A DNA stretch of 64,000 nt. It comes from Campylobacter sp. VBCF_01 NA2 (lineage in GTDB: Bacteria; Campylobacterota; Campylobacteria; Campylobacterales; Campylobacteraceae). Under the pieces are notes generated by a model. It was not told the origin of the DNA, searched no databases, and saw only the letters and a list, made by a program, of their open reading frames with translations. The translations under genes were made by a program, and so were the position numbers. Numbering within the stretch: the stretch's first letter is position 1; every line of letters starts with the position of its first letter. Below are positions 29,341-38,481 of the stretch, piece by piece. Location of the stretch: assembly GCF_027797205.1 (NCBI RefSeq), contig NZ_CP115607.1, forward strand, positions 62,001-126,000, read 5' to 3'.

Positions 29341-29884
29341 ATCAAAAGGGCTAAACGCCCTAAAATCTGGCAAATTTGAGTTTGCTAAAACATTTTTTGC
29401 CTTAGCGCAAGAGCAAAAACCAAGCGATGAGCTTTTGTTTTTAATCGAGCTTTGCGATTTGGGGCTTAGCGAGCCAGAAGAGGCCTTGATGCTGTATGAA
29501 TTTTATACCCTAAAACCTAAGCCAAAACCTAGCGTTTTGTTTCGAATTTTAAACTCAATTAACGAAAAAATTGTTAAGAAAAATGCTGAAATTTCAAAGA
29601 AATTTTCAGATGAGGCTGAGGGGATAGACGCGATTTTATACAAAGATTTCATGCGTGTTGTAAAGGAGAGCGGAAGCTTTAAAAATGTCTTTGAGAGCGT
29701 GATTTTCTCGTCAAAAATCGCGGTTGAGAACAAAGACGAGATGATCGAGTTTTTGCAAAATTTGCTTGCAAATGGATTTGATGAAATTTGCATTAATTAT
29801 ATCGAGGCGAGTTCGGAGCATTTCGCTGGGGATTTGCGCCTAGATGAGATTATAAAAAAGATAAAAAATGAAAATAGGGATTAA
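29330..29884 (+). CDS. Conserved hypothetical protein (Cj1640-like position)
   Basis: A 184-residue soluble, mainly helical protein without signal peptide. The N-terminal half looks like a single TPR-type helical repeat pair ([22 protein letters not shown] then [19 protein letters not shown]); the rest has no recognisable motif. The start is TTG 29330, inside the end of nfu and after an AGGCGAG site. The end overlaps murE by 17 bp. Its conserved place between nfu and murE in Campylobacter suggests a role tied to one of them, but none can be inferred. Confidence 0.75.
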   Translation: MSYKSKGLNALKSGKFEFAKTFFALAQEQKPSDELLFLIELCDLGLSEPEEALMLYEFYTLKPKPKPSVLFRILNSINEKIVKKNAEISKKFSDEAEGIDAILYKDFMRVVKESGSFKNVFESVIFSSKIAVENKDEMIEFLQNLLANGFDEICINYIEASSEHFAGDLRLDEIIKKIKNENRD

Positions 29885-31157
29885 AAATAGTTTTATCACC
29901 GATAATTCGGGCGAGTGCGAGAGCGGGTGCTATTTTGTGCAAACTAGCGCAAATGCCAAATTTAGCGCACAAGCCGAGCAAAACGGCGCACAAATCATTT
30001 CTATTAGCGAAGCAAAGGCGCTTTTAGGGATTGATGAGGGTATTAAAATCGTAGGCATTACCGGCACCAACGGCAAGACCACGACCGCTGCGCTGATTTA
30101 TTCTATGCTTTTGGATTTGGGGTATTCTGTGGGGCTGTGTGGCACCAGAGGGGCTTTCATAAACGATAAAAGAATCGATGAAAAGGGGCTTACGACAAGC
30201 TCTGTTTTTAAAACAATGAGTTATTTATGGGAGGCTAGCAAACAAAAGTGCGAATTTTTCGTCATGGAGGTTAGCTCTCACGCAATCGCGCAAAACCGCA
30301 TTGAGGGGCTAAATTTCGCGCTTAAAATTTTTACAAATTTAAGCCAAGATCATTTGGATTATCACAAAACTATGGAAGAATATGCCGCGGTAAAAAGCTC
30401 GTTTTTCGCCGATGAGAGCGCAAAGCTTATCAACAAAGACGACGGCCATATCGAATTTAACCTAAAAAATGCCCTAACTTATGGCGTGAAAAATCCAGCC
30501 ACTTTTAGCGTGCTAGCTTACAGCGTAAAAGGCGCAATCGACGCTATGATAAAAACCCCAAATGGCGAGTTTGAAATTTCTAGCGAATTAATCGGCGAAT
30601 TTAACCTTTACAACGCCCTAGCAGCCTTTGGCGCAGTCAAAATGCTAACTAATAAAAACGAAAAAGATATCGCGGGGGCTTTGTCGAATTTCGCAGGGGT
30701 TGAGGGCAGGGTGCAAGTAGTAGCCAAAAACCCCCTTGTCATCGTGGATTTCGCGCACACGCCAGATGGGCTCGAAAAGGTGTTAAATGCGCTCAAAGAT
30801 AACGAACTAATCGTGGTTTTTGGCGCAGGTGGCGACAGAGATCCTCTAAAACGCCCATTAATGGGGGCTATGGTGGAGCATTTCGCTAAATTTGCAATCA
30901 TCACTAGCGATAATCCACGAAGCGAAGACCCCGAAAAAATCATAGCTCAAATCGAAGAGGGCATGCGAGATAAAGAAAAAATCACAAAAATCGCAGATCG
31001 CAAAGAGGCGATTAAAAAGGCGATAAATTTGGCGCAAAATGGCGAAGTGGTCGTGATTTTGGGCAAGGGCGATGAAACATACCAAGAGATAAAGGGCGTA
31101 AAATATCCATTTAGCGATAAAGATGTCGTTTTAGAGATTTTAAAGGAGCAAAAATGA
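29868..31157 (+). CDS. murE: UDP-MurNAc-tripeptide synthetase, meso-diaminopimelate type
   Basis: Adds meso-diaminopimelate to UDP-MurNAc-Ala-Glu in peptidoglycan synthesis. At 429 residues it is shorter than the E. coli enzyme, because the N-terminal substrate domain is reduced, as is usual in Campylobacter. Motifs: ATP P-loop ITGTNGKTT (64-72), the VMEVSSHAI region, [12 protein letters not shown], and SDNPRSEDP near residue 345, whose DNPR identifies the diaminopimelate-adding form. The start overlaps the previous gene by 17 bp and the end overlaps panD by 4 bp. Confidence 0.96.
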   Translation: MKIGIKNSFITDNSGECESGCYFVQTSANAKFSAQAEQNGAQIISISEAKALLGIDEGIKIVGITGTNGKTTTAALIYSMLLDLGYSVGLCGTRGAFINDKRIDEKGLTTSSVFKTMSYLWEASKQKCEFFVMEVSSHAIAQNRIEGLNFALKIFTNLSQDHLDYHKTMEEYAAVKSSFFADESAKLINKDDGHIEFNLKNALTYGVKNPATFSVLAYSVKGAIDAMIKTPNGEFEISSELIGEFNLYNALAAFGAVKMLTNKNEKDIAGALSNFAGVEGRVQVVAKNPLVIVDFAHTPDGLEKVLNALKDNELIVVFGAGGDRDPLKRPLMGAMVEHFAKFAIITSDNPRSEDPEKIIAQIEEGMRDKEKITKIADRKEAIKKAINLAQNGEVVVILGKGDETYQEIKGVKYPFSDKDVVLEILKEQK

Positions 31158-31501
31158 AAATAACAATGCTTCAAAGCAAAATTCACAGAGCCCGTGTAAC
31201 GGACGCAAATCTAAATTATGTTGGCTCGATTACGATTGATAAAGAGCTTTTAAAAGCTAGCGGTATGATTGAGTTTCAAAAGGTTGAAATTTTAAATATC
31301 AACAACGGTGAGCGATTTAGCACATATATCATCGAGGGCGAGAAAAAGGGCGAGATTTGCCTAAATGGCGCGGCTGCGCGCAAAGTTTGCGTAGGCGATG
31401 TGGTAATCATAGTAAGTTATGCTGATATGAAACCTGAGGAAGCGAAAAAATTCAGGCCAAAAATCGTGCATGTAAATGAAAAAAACGAGATTGTGGAGTA
31501 A
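31154..31501 (+). CDS. panD: Aspartate 1-decarboxylase
   Basis: Makes beta-alanine for pantothenate and coenzyme A. It is 115 residues, synthesised as a proenzyme that self-cleaves between Gly24 and Ser25 (NYVGSITID) to form the pyruvoyl cofactor. The substrate-binding Tyr and Arg region [13 protein letters not shown] and NGAAAR are present. It overlaps murE by 4 bp and precedes ybaB by 3 bp, so it has been built into the murE-ybaB-ispA-tkt unit. panB and panC are not in the window. Confidence 0.96.
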   Translation: MKITMLQSKIHRARVTDANLNYVGSITIDKELLKASGMIEFQKVEILNINNGERFSTYIIEGEKKGEICLNGAAARKVCVGDVVIIVSYADMKPEEAKKFRPKIVHVNEKNEIVE

Positions 31502-31504
31502 GAG

Positions 31505-31828
31505 ATGTTTGAGGGAATGGATTTTTCTAAAATGGGCGAAATGATCGAGCAAATGCAAGAAAAAGCAAAGCAGATCCAAGAAGAAAACGCCAAAAAAGAA
31601 TTTAGCGTCAAAGTCGGCGCTGGTATGGTCGCTATCAAAATCAACGGCGCTGGCGAGGTTTTAGATGTGGAGATCGACGATAGCCTTTTGGAGGACAAAG
31701 ATAGCTTGCAAATTTTGCTAATCTCAGCGATAAATGACGCCGTAAAACTCATAGAAAACGAAAAGAAAAACGCCGCAACTGCCATGCTAGGCGGTCTTGG
31801 CGGACTAGGCGGATTTGGCGCGAATTAG
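31505..31828 (+). CDS. YbaB/EbfC family nucleoid-associated protein
   Basis: A 107-residue DNA-binding protein of the YbaB/EbfC family. It has a helical N-terminus (FSKMGEMIEQMQEKAKQIQEE), the central strand signature VGAGMVAIKINGAGEVLDVEID, and a Gly-rich end LGGLGGLGGFG. Family members form dimers that bind DNA with little sequence preference. It lies between panD and ispA with gaps of 3 and 8 bp. In C. jejuni the counterpart is next to murE, without panD in between. Confidence 0.9.
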   Translation: MFEGMDFSKMGEMIEQMQEKAKQIQEENAKKEFSVKVGAGMVAIKINGAGEVLDVEIDDSLLEDKDSLQILLISAINDAVKLIENEKKNAATAMLGGLGGLGGFGAN

Positions 31829-31836
31829 GAATAAAA

Positions 31837-32688
31837 ATGGAAATTTTGAAGGAATTTAAAGAGTATTTGCGCGAAAATCCACTCCATGCGCCTAGCTTTC
31901 ACCCATATTTCGAAGAGGCATTAAATTATATGTTGGGTGCTGGTGGGAAGCATTTTCGCGCTCAACTGCTTCTTGGCGTGGTCGCTGCTATAAATAAAAA
32001 TAAATTTGCAGACGCCCTGCCTGTCGCAAAAGCCCTAGAAATGGTGCATACATACTCGCTAATCCATGATGATTTACCCGCTATGGACAATGCTGATTTT
32101 AGGCGCTCTCATCAAACCATACACAAAAAATACGATGAGGTTACAGCGATACTCGTGGGCGATGCGTTAAATACTGACGCTTTTTTGGTGATTTCTAAGT
32201 CAAATTTAAGCGCAGAGATTAAGGTAAAATGCGTTGAAATTTTAGCCAAAAATGCTGGTTCAGCGGGCATGGTTTTGGGTCAAGCGATTGATTGTTATTT
32301 TGAGAAAAAACACCTAGAAATATCAGATTTAAAATTTTTGCACCTTCACAAAACAGGCGCCTTAATAGCCGCTTCGTTTGAATTAGGCGCTGTTATTGCG
32401 GGTTTGGGCGATGAAAAGGCGAGGAAATTTTATGGCGTCGGGCTAAATTTGGGACTAGCTTTTCAGATACAAGATGACATCATCGACGCCACACAAAGCT
32501 CCCAAACCGCAGGAAAGCCTACTATGCACGACACAGATAAAAATTCTTTTACAAATTTACTCGGCGTCGAACGCGCCAAAGAGTATAAAAACTCACTTAT
32601 TTCGCAAATCAAAGAAAGTATGAGCGATGAGAGTGAAAATTTGCAAAATTTAGTATCAAATTTGATAAACAAATATCTGAAAGGATAA
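31837..32688 (+). CDS. ispA: Polyprenyl (farnesyl/geranyl) diphosphate synthase
   Basis: Short-chain trans-prenyltransferase, 283 residues, that condenses IPP with DMAPP or GPP to give C10-C15 precursors for menaquinone and undecaprenyl phosphate. The two aspartate motifs are HDDLPAMD (77-84) and DDIID (213-217). GGKHFRAQLL carries the IPP-binding Lys and Arg. It shares the unit with tkt (2 bp apart). Chain length cannot be fixed from sequence alone; the bulky residues before the first Asp motif (HTYSLI) favour C15. Confidence 0.93.
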   Translation: MEILKEFKEYLRENPLHAPSFHPYFEEALNYMLGAGGKHFRAQLLLGVVAAINKNKFADALPVAKALEMVHTYSLIHDDLPAMDNADFRRSHQTIHKKYDEVTAILVGDALNTDAFLVISKSNLSAEIKVKCVEILAKNAGSAGMVLGQAIDCYFEKKHLEISDLKFLHLHKTGALIAASFELGAVIAGLGDEKARKFYGVGLNLGLAFQIQDDIIDATQSSQTAGKPTMHDTDKNSFTNLLGVERAKEYKNSLISQIKESMSDESENLQNLVSNLINKYLKG

Positions 32689-32690
32689 AA

Positions 32691-34601
32691 ATGAGAAGTA
32701 AAATTTCAAACACCATTAAATTTTTGAGTGCGGATATGATCCAAAAGGCTAATTCTGGCCACCCAGGCACTCCTATGGGGCTAAGCGATGTGATGAGCGT
32801 GCTTATGGAAAAGCTAGTGCATAATCCAAAAAATCCAAACTGGCTAAACCGCGATCGCCTCGTATTTTCCGGCGGTCATGCAAGTGCTTTGGTGTATAGC
32901 TATCTATATTTGAGTGGCTATGATATCGCGCTGGAAGATTTGAAAAATTTCCGTCAGCTCCACTCCAAAACCCCAGGTCACCCAGAAATCACAACCCCTG
33001 GCGTAGAAATCGCCACAGGTCCGCTAGGTCAAGGCGTGGCAAACGCTGTGGGCTTTGCAATGGCGGCAAAATACGCTGCAAATTTGCTAAATGACGAAAA
33101 CACAAAGGTAATCGATCATAAAATTTACTGCCTTTGCGGGGACGGCGATTTAGAGGAAGGTATCAGCTACGAAGCATGTGCGCTGGCAGGTTGCCACAGC
33201 CTAGATAATCTCGTCATTATCTACGATAGCAACAAAATCACGATTGATGGCTCAACTTCGATTGCATGGGACGAGGATATCAAGGTTCGCTTCGAAGCCC
33301 AAGGTTTCGAGGTGGCTCGCATAGACGGACACAATTTCGACCAAATCGAATTTGCCCTAGACGAGGCCAAAAACAAAACCAAACCATACCTAATCATCGC
33401 AAATACCGCTATTGGCAAGGGCGCATTAGAGCTAGAAGGTAGCCACAAAACTCACGGCGCACCTTTGGGCGAGGATCTCATAAAAAGAGCCAAAGAGGCA
33501 CTGGGCTTTAACCTTGATGAGAGTTTTAGCGTGAGCGAAGATGTGCTTTTTGCCACTCGCGCAGCCGTAGAAAAGGGCGATTTGGCTGAGAAACTATGGA
33601 ACGAAAAAATCGCAAATTTAAGCGCAGAAAAGAAAAATTTATTAAACTCACTTCAAAATCCAAATTTTGACGCTATACAATTCCCTGATTTTAGCGGTCA
33701 AAAGGTCGCCACGCGCGATAGCAATGGCAAAATTTTAAACGCAATCGCGGCTGCGCTTCCTAGCTTCATAGGCGGAAGCGCAGATCTTGCGGCGTCGAAT
33801 AAAACAGAGCTTAAAGGTTTTGGCGACTTCCCGTATGGCAAAAATTTCCACTTCGGGATCCGCGAACACTCAATGGCTGCGATAAACAACGCAGTGGCTA
33901 GATATGGGCTGTTTATCCCATTTTCTGCGACATTTTTTATTTTTAGCGACTATCTCAAAAACAGCGCTAGAATGGCGGCACTTATGAGCCTAAGGCACTA
34001 TTTCGTTTTCACTCACGATAGTATCGGCGTAGGCGAGGACGGCCCGACTCACGAGCCAATCGAGCAACTCTCAACCTTCCGCGCAATGCCGAATTTCTAC
34101 ACCTTCCGTCCAGCTGACGGCAACGAAAATGTAGAGTGCTGGCGCGCAGCACTGGCCACAAACGCCCCTGCTGCCTTTGTTTGCTCGCGCCAAGGCTTGG
34201 AAGCTTTGCCAAAGGCTGTATTTGGCGAGGCAAAAAACGGCGCGTATTTGATCAAAGAGTGCGAAAACGCCGATATCACGCTAGTAGCTAGCGGTAGCGA
34301 AGTAGGAATCTGCCTAAAAGCCGCCGCGCTTTTACAAAGCGAAAATATCAGAGCAAATGTCGTTAGTGCGCCTTGTTTCGAGCTTTTGTGCGAACAAAGT
34401 GAAGAATACAGGGCTAGAATTTTCAAAGGCAAAGTCCTAGCTGTCGAGGCTGCAAGCGCGCTAGAATGGTATAAATTCGCTGATGAAATTTTAGGTATGA
34501 AGAGCTTTGGCGAGAGCGCACCAGCTGGCGAGCTATTCAAACTTTTCGGTTTTAGCGATCTAAATGTCGCAAACGAAGCGAAAAAACTTCTAAATAGATA
34601 A
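32691..34601 (+). CDS. tkt: Transketolase
   Basis: Thiamine diphosphate enzyme of the non-oxidative pentose phosphate pathway. It is 636 residues. The TPP/metal-binding motif begins CGDGDLEEG (near residue 148) and the pyrimidine-domain part includes GIREHSMAAINN with the catalytic Glu. The substrate-binding HDSIGVGEDGPTHEP segment is intact. It is the last gene of the nfu-to-tkt block and ends just before the perfect hairpin at 34607-34638. Confidence 0.97.
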   Translation: MRSKISNTIKFLSADMIQKANSGHPGTPMGLSDVMSVLMEKLVHNPKNPNWLNRDRLVFSGGHASALVYSYLYLSGYDIALEDLKNFRQLHSKTPGHPEITTPGVEIATGPLGQGVANAVGFAMAAKYAANLLNDENTKVIDHKIYCLCGDGDLEEGISYEACALAGCHSLDNLVIIYDSNKITIDGSTSIAWDEDIKVRFEAQGFEVARIDGHNFDQIEFALDEAKNKTKPYLIIANTAIGKGALELEGSHKTHGAPLGEDLIKRAKEALGFNLDESFSVSEDVLFATRAAVEKGDLAEKLWNEKIANLSAEKKNLLNSLQNPNFDAIQFPDFSGQKVATRDSNGKILNAIAAALPSFIGGSADLAASNKTELKGFGDFPYGKNFHFGIREHSMAAINNAVARYGLFIPFSATFFIFSDYLKNSARMAALMSLRHYFVFTHDSIGVGEDGPTHEPIEQLSTFRAMPNFYTFRPADGNENVECWRAALATNAPAAFVCSRQGLEALPKAVFGEAKNGAYLIKECENADITLVASGSEVGICLKAAALLQSENIRANVVSAPCFELLCEQSEEYRARIFKGKVLAVEAASALEWYKFADEILGMKSFGESAPAGELFKLFGFSDLNVANEAKKLLNR

Positions 34602-34606
34602 TCCAA

Positions 34607-34638
34607 AATTTAGCCAAATTTCAAAATTTGGCTAAATT
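34607..34638. terminator. Bidirectional hairpin terminator
   Basis: Perfect 15-bp arms AATTTAGCCAAATTT (34607-34621) and AAATTTGGCTAAATT (34624-34638) separated by CA. It lies between the convergent tkt and lipoprotein stops. Confidence 0.8.
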
Positions 34639-35286
34639 CTATTTGCAATCGCTCGGCGAAATTACGATAGAAGCTAGGTTAGCATCAATCCCGGGCGGGG
34701 TGTAGCGCCACTCCATGGCGATTTCGTTATCTCTGTATTCGGCTAGCTCCTCGGCCTTGCAGTAAAGCTCCAAAAGCTCGCCACTTTTTAATACCAAATT
34801 TGAGCGCAATTTATCCTCGATTTCGTTTATTTTTTCCATTGCTTCTGGTGGAAGGTCGAATTCATAGTAGTGCGTCAAAAGATTATTTTGGCAGGTTATG
34901 TCGCTATAAATCACAACGCCGTTTTTGTATGGTAAATCCTTTTTGCTAGCCTTGATTAGCGCGATAGTTTCGGCGTTTTGGCATTTATCGGCGTTTTCTT
35001 GTGCGCTTTTATTTTGATTTGGAGCCGATAAAATTATCGTTTGCGTGGAAGTGGCTGGCTGAGAGGAAACAGCTGGCGTATCAGGTATGGCTAGCGTGGT
35101 AGAATTTATAGGTTTTGTCGGTGTTGCGGAGTTTGCGGCGGCGATTTTGTCAAATTCGCGCGAAATTTCTAGCTCTATGGAATCATTTTTTTTCGTGTTA
35201 GCTAAGCGCTGTTTTTCTCTTTTTTTCTCCTCTCCACACCCCGCTAAAAGCACCAAAAGACCAGCCAAAACTAGAAATTTTCTCAT
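34639..35286 (-). CDS. Putative lipoprotein, function unknown
   Basis: A 215-residue predicted lipoprotein with lipobox LLAGC (Cys17). A basic then Ser/Thr/Pro/Ala-rich linker (about residues 20-95) leads to a C-terminal domain with four cysteines that could form disulfides (DKCQN, DITCQNN, LYCKAEE, PSDCK). The domain ends YTPPGIDANLASIVISPSDCK-like, here quoted only in part. I recognise no family. The ATG has the AAAAGGAAATTT leader. It is monocistronic, divergent from the glycine-zipper lipoprotein gene. Confidence 0.65.
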   Translation of the reverse strand: MRKFLVLAGLLVLLAGCGEEKKREKQRLANTKKNDSIELEISREFDKIAAANSATPTKPINSTTLAIPDTPAVSSQPATSTQTIILSAPNQNKSAQENADKCQNAETIALIKASKKDLPYKNGVVIYSDITCQNNLLTHYYEFDLPPEAMEKINEIEDKLRSNLVLKSGELLELYCKAEELAEYRDNEIAMEWRYTPPGIDANLASIVISPSDCK

Positions 35287-35398
35287 AAATTTCCTTTTTT
35301 TAAATTTTGCAAGAATTATAACGATTTAGGCTTAAATTTGTAATAGCAAAATTTAGCCAAATTTAATATATGATTAAAATAAATTTACCACGGAAGTG

Positions 35399-35404
35399 TA
35401 TAAT
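35399..35404 (+). promoter_or_regulatory. Candidate extended -10 element for the glycine-zipper lipoprotein
   Basis: AGTGTATAATCC with TG upstream, 33 bp before the ATG at 35438. It shows that the longer reading frame from 35396 starts in the promoter and is not the real gene start. Confidence 0.65.
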
Positions 35405-35437
35405 CCTCGCATTTTATCTCATTTTAAAGGAGTTTTA

Positions 35438-35944
35438 ATGAAAAAATCTCTACTTAGCCTTAGCGTAGTTGCGATGATTGCGCTTAGCGGTTGCTCTAAC
35501 AAATCAGAAACTTTGGGACCTGATGTCTATGACGAGCATGGATTAAACCAAGAACAAAACGCCAAAACTATCCAAATTCTCTCAATCGTCCCAGCCAAGG
35601 TCAGGGTCGATAATACTGAAAACAAACGCTTAGCCCAAGCCGCAGGTGGCGTAGTAGGCGCTGTGGGCGGAGCTGTGCTAGGTCATAAAATGGGCGGTCG
35701 CCACGAAACAGGCGGAGCTGTGGCTGGTGGCGCGATAGGTGGCGTGCTAGGAGCAGGAGCAGGATCGATGGTAAGCGATACCAAGGTAATCGACGCCGTG
35801 ACAATCACATATAAAGATGGCAAATCGCTTAAAAGCTCGACACAAGCAGGTCGCGTGTGCCAGTATGCTAATGGCGAAGCGCTGATGATTTCATCATACT
35901 CTGGCGAGACGAGAATCCAGCCAAACGCGGTGTGCGCTGATTAA
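35438..35944 (+). CDS. Glycine-zipper outer-membrane lipoprotein
   Basis: A 168-residue lipoprotein starting at ATG 35438 after AAAGGAG. Lipobox ALSGC puts the acylated residue at Cys19. A central glycine zipper (AGGVVGAVGGAVLGHKMGG, then AGGAIGGVLGAGAG) forms paired small-residue helices, as in SlyB/Pcp-type outer membrane lipoproteins. The C-terminal domain contains the VDAVTITYKDGKSL-like strand and CQYANGE. Proteins of this group help keep the outer membrane intact under stress. It is transcribed alone and ends at the hairpin 35953-35983. Confidence 0.85.
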   Translation: MKKSLLSLSVVAMIALSGCSNKSETLGPDVYDEHGLNQEQNAKTIQILSIVPAKVRVDNTENKRLAQAAGGVVGAVGGAVLGHKMGGRHETGGAVAGGAIGGVLGAGAGSMVSDTKVIDAVTITYKDGKSLKSSTQAGRVCQYANGEALMISSYSGETRIQPNAVCAD

Positions 35945-35952
35945 ATTTAGCC

Positions 35953-35983
35953 GAATTTACCCGTGAAATTTACGGGTAAATTC
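35953..35983 (+). terminator. Hairpin terminator
   Basis: Perfect 12-bp arms GAATTTACCCGT (35953-35964) and ACGGGTAAATTC (35972-35983), 7-nt loop, 8 bp after the lipoprotein stop. Confidence 0.7.
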
Positions 35984-36055
35984 CACTTTGCAAAAAATCT
36001 AAAATTTACAAATTTTTATTAAAATATAGAACAAATTTCAAAATTTAGGATTACA

Positions 36056-37063
36056 ATGAAACTTCAAATGTCCCTAATCTCGGCTGCTTGCGTGGTGATA
36101 ATCATAGCAGGACTTAAAGCTGCTGGCTCGATTATCGTGCCGTTTTTGCTAGCGATTTTTATCACGGTTTTGATTTCGCCACTAATGCTATCTATCCAAA
36201 AACTGCGCGTTGGGCGATTGTTTAGCTTTTTGATTGTGGTTTTGGGATTTCTTGGCGTTATGGGATTTATGGGCGATATCGTATTTAAGGCGGTCAGAGA
36301 GTTTTCGGCGCAGTTACCAGAGCTGGGGGCGAAATTCAACCAGGTCCTAGGTGGCGCGCAAGAGAGGCTGAATAATTACGGCATTGATTTTGATCTAGCT
36401 AGCCTCGGTGCTGAGCCCTCTGAAATGGTATCTCGCGCGACAGCTGTGGCGAAAAAAACAGGCGGAATTGTCAGCACTGGGTTTTTTGTCTTTATTTTGG
36501 TCTCTTTCATGGTCTTTGAAAGCTCGGTAATTGATGCGAAAATCAAATATTTTTCCGCTCGCAACCGCGGTATGCATAAATTTATGAAAAAATTTGCCCC
36601 AAGCCTGAAAAAATATCTACTTATAAAAACGATTTCAAGCGCCACGACAGGCGCGCTAATCGGGCTTTGTCTGTGGCTACTTGGCGTGCCGTATGCAGCA
36701 CTTTGGGGGATTGTGGCCTTTATGCTAAATTATATCCCTACAATCGGCTCCATAATCGCCGTTTTTCCGACACTTTTTGTAACCTTGGCGACAATGGATT
36801 TAAGCGTGAGTATTTGGGTCGTGGCGATCTATCTTATCATAAATGTCGTCATCGGAAATATCATCGAACCACGCTTCATGGGCGAGGGACTGGGGCTTTC
36901 GACACTAAGCGTGCTTGGAGGTCTTCTTCTTTGGGGTTTTGTCTTTGGTGTGGGGGGTATGTTTTTGGCTGTGCCACTTACTATGAGCATACAAATCGCG
37001 CTAAATTCGAACGAACGCACGAAATCTATCGCTACGCTTTTAAGCAATAAAATTGAGCATTAA
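36056..37063 (+). CDS. AI-2E family (PerM-type) transporter
   Basis: A 335-residue inner-membrane protein of the AI-2E/PerM family. It has an N-terminal pair of helices on each side of residue 30, a soluble insertion around residues 80-130, and a C-terminal helical bundle holding the family-typical FMLNYIPTIGSIIAVFPT and NVVIGNIIEPRFMGEGLGLS segments. Members include autoinducer-2 exporters and Na/H antiporters, so the substrate is open. It is flanked by hairpins on both sides and appears monocistronic. Confidence 0.88.
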   Translation: MKLQMSLISAACVVIIIAGLKAAGSIIVPFLLAIFITVLISPLMLSIQKLRVGRLFSFLIVVLGFLGVMGFMGDIVFKAVREFSAQLPELGAKFNQVLGGAQERLNNYGIDFDLASLGAEPSEMVSRATAVAKKTGGIVSTGFFVFILVSFMVFESSVIDAKIKYFSARNRGMHKFMKKFAPSLKKYLLIKTISSATTGALIGLCLWLLGVPYAALWGIVAFMLNYIPTIGSIIAVFPTLFVTLATMDLSVSIWVVAIYLIINVVIGNIIEPRFMGEGLGLSTLSVLGGLLLWGFVFGVGGMFLAVPLTMSIQIALNSNERTKSIATLLSNKIEH

Positions 37064-37077
37064 ATTTTAAAATTTTA

Positions 37078-37108
37078 AAATTTCGCTAGGGAAATCCTAG
37101 CGAAATTT
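37078..37108. terminator. Bidirectional hairpin terminator
   Basis: Perfect 13-bp arms AAATTTCGCTAGG (37078-37090) and CCTAGCGAAATTT (37096-37108) with loop GAAAT, between the convergent AI-2E transporter and gdhA genes. Confidence 0.8.
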
Positions 37109-37113
37109 AGCTA

Positions 37114-38472
37114 TTAAACATAGCCTTGATCTATCATCGCATCGGCTACTTTGCGGAAACCTGCGATATTTGAGCCAAGCACAAGGTTGCCCTCATCGCC
37201 GAATTCTTTCGAAGTCTCGTAGCTAGTGCGGAAGATATGCCTCATAATCTCGTGAAGGCGACCATCGACCTCCTCGAAACTCCATGATTCAAGTTGCGCA
37301 TTTTGCATCATTTCTAAGCCACTTGTAGCCACGCCACCAGCATTTGCTGCTTTTGCAGGGCCAAATAAAAAGTCTTTTTGGCTTAGCATAAAATCAATCG
37401 CAGCTAGCGTGCTAGGCATGTTTGCGCCCTCGCATACAAGGCGACATCCGTTTGCGTATAGGGTTTTGGCGTCCTCTAAGCTTAGCTCGTTTTGTGTAGC
37501 GCTTGGGAAGGCTGCGTCGCATTTGACGCTCCATACGCCATTTCTGCCCTCTGGATACTCGCTAACTGGGGTAAATTTGGCGTTTTTGCGCTCTTTGGTG
37601 TATTCTGCTAACCCCACTCTAAGCTCCTCTTTTAGCTTTTTAAGTAGAGCTAAATCAATGCCATCTGGATCGTAGATAAAGCCGGTAGAATCGCTAACGG
37701 TAACTGGTTTGGCTTCTAGTTGATATAGTTTTTCGACTGTGTAGATTGCGACATTTCCTGCGCCAGATATTGCGCAGACTTTGCCACGAAGTGCTTCGCC
37801 TTTTTTGGCTAGCATTTCTTGTGCGAAATACACTGAGCCGTATCCTGTGGCTTGCGTGCGAGCTAGGCTTCCGCCCCATGCTAGGCCTTTGCCAGTAAGT
37901 GCGCCATCAAATCTGCGAGTGATTTTTTTGTATGCGCCATACATATAGCCGATCTCTCTACCGCCCACGCCGATATCGCCGGCTGGGACATCTGTATTTT
38001 CGCTAATAAGTCTGTGAAGCTCTAACATAAATGCTTGGCAAAATCTCATAATCTCGCCGTCGCTTTTGCCTTTTGGATCGAAATTTGCGCCACCTTTGCC
38101 GCCACCGATATTAACGCCTGTGAGTGAATTTTTGAAAATTTGCTCGAAACCTAAAAATTTCAAAACGCCCATATTTACGCTAGGGTGAAATCTAAGACCG
38201 CCTTTGTATGGGCCAAGCGCTGAGTTAAACTCGACGCGGTATCCCGTATGCACGCAAGGCTCGCCACGATCGTTTGTATAGACTACGCGAAAGCTCAGGC
38301 TTCTCTCTGGCACAGTGATTCGCTCTAAAATTCTGTGTTTTGTGTATTTTTCTTCGCGCTCGATTAGGGGAGCAAGAGAGTTAAAAATTTCAGTCGCTGC
38401 TTGTATAAAAACTTCTTCGCCCGGATTTTGCTCTTTTAGGTTGTTTAACAACCCTGCCACATAACTATTCAT
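37114..38472 (-). CDS. gdhA: Glutamate dehydrogenase (NADP type)
   Basis: Hexameric Glu/Phe/Leu/Val dehydrogenase that aminates 2-oxoglutarate. It is 452 residues, the length of the small NADP-specific hexameric class. The N-terminal domain has GGLRFHPSVNMGVLKFLGFE and the catalytic lysine motif IGGGKGGANFDPKGK, followed by the PAGDIGVGGREIG loop. The Rossmann domain has ISGAGNVAIY. It starts 9 bp after the stop of mqnA, so the two may be co-transcribed leftward. Distribution of gdhA among Campylobacter is patchy; C. jejuni uses glutamate synthase. Confidence 0.96.
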   Translation of the reverse strand: MNSYVAGLLNNLKEQNPGEEVFIQAATEIFNSLAPLIEREEKYTKHRILERITVPERSLSFRVVYTNDRGEPCVHTGYRVEFNSALGPYKGGLRFHPSVNMGVLKFLGFEQIFKNSLTGVNIGGGKGGANFDPKGKSDGEIMRFCQAFMLELHRLISENTDVPAGDIGVGGREIGYMYGAYKKITRRFDGALTGKGLAWGGSLARTQATGYGSVYFAQEMLAKKGEALRGKVCAISGAGNVAIYTVEKLYQLEAKPVTVSDSTGFIYDPDGIDLALLKKLKEELRVGLAEYTKERKNAKFTPVSEYPEGRNGVWSVKCDAAFPSATQNELSLEDAKTLYANGCRLVCEGANMPSTLAAIDFMLSQKDFLFGPAKAANAGGVATSGLEMMQNAQLESWSFEEVDGRLHEIMRHIFRTSYETSKEFGDEGNLVLGSNIAGFRKVADAMIDQGYV

Positions 38473-38481
38473 ATCTCCTCC

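Noticed and set aside
36667-37050. 127-residue plus-strand frame inside the AI-2E transporter gene
   Set aside because: Out-of-frame reading of a conserved membrane protein gene.
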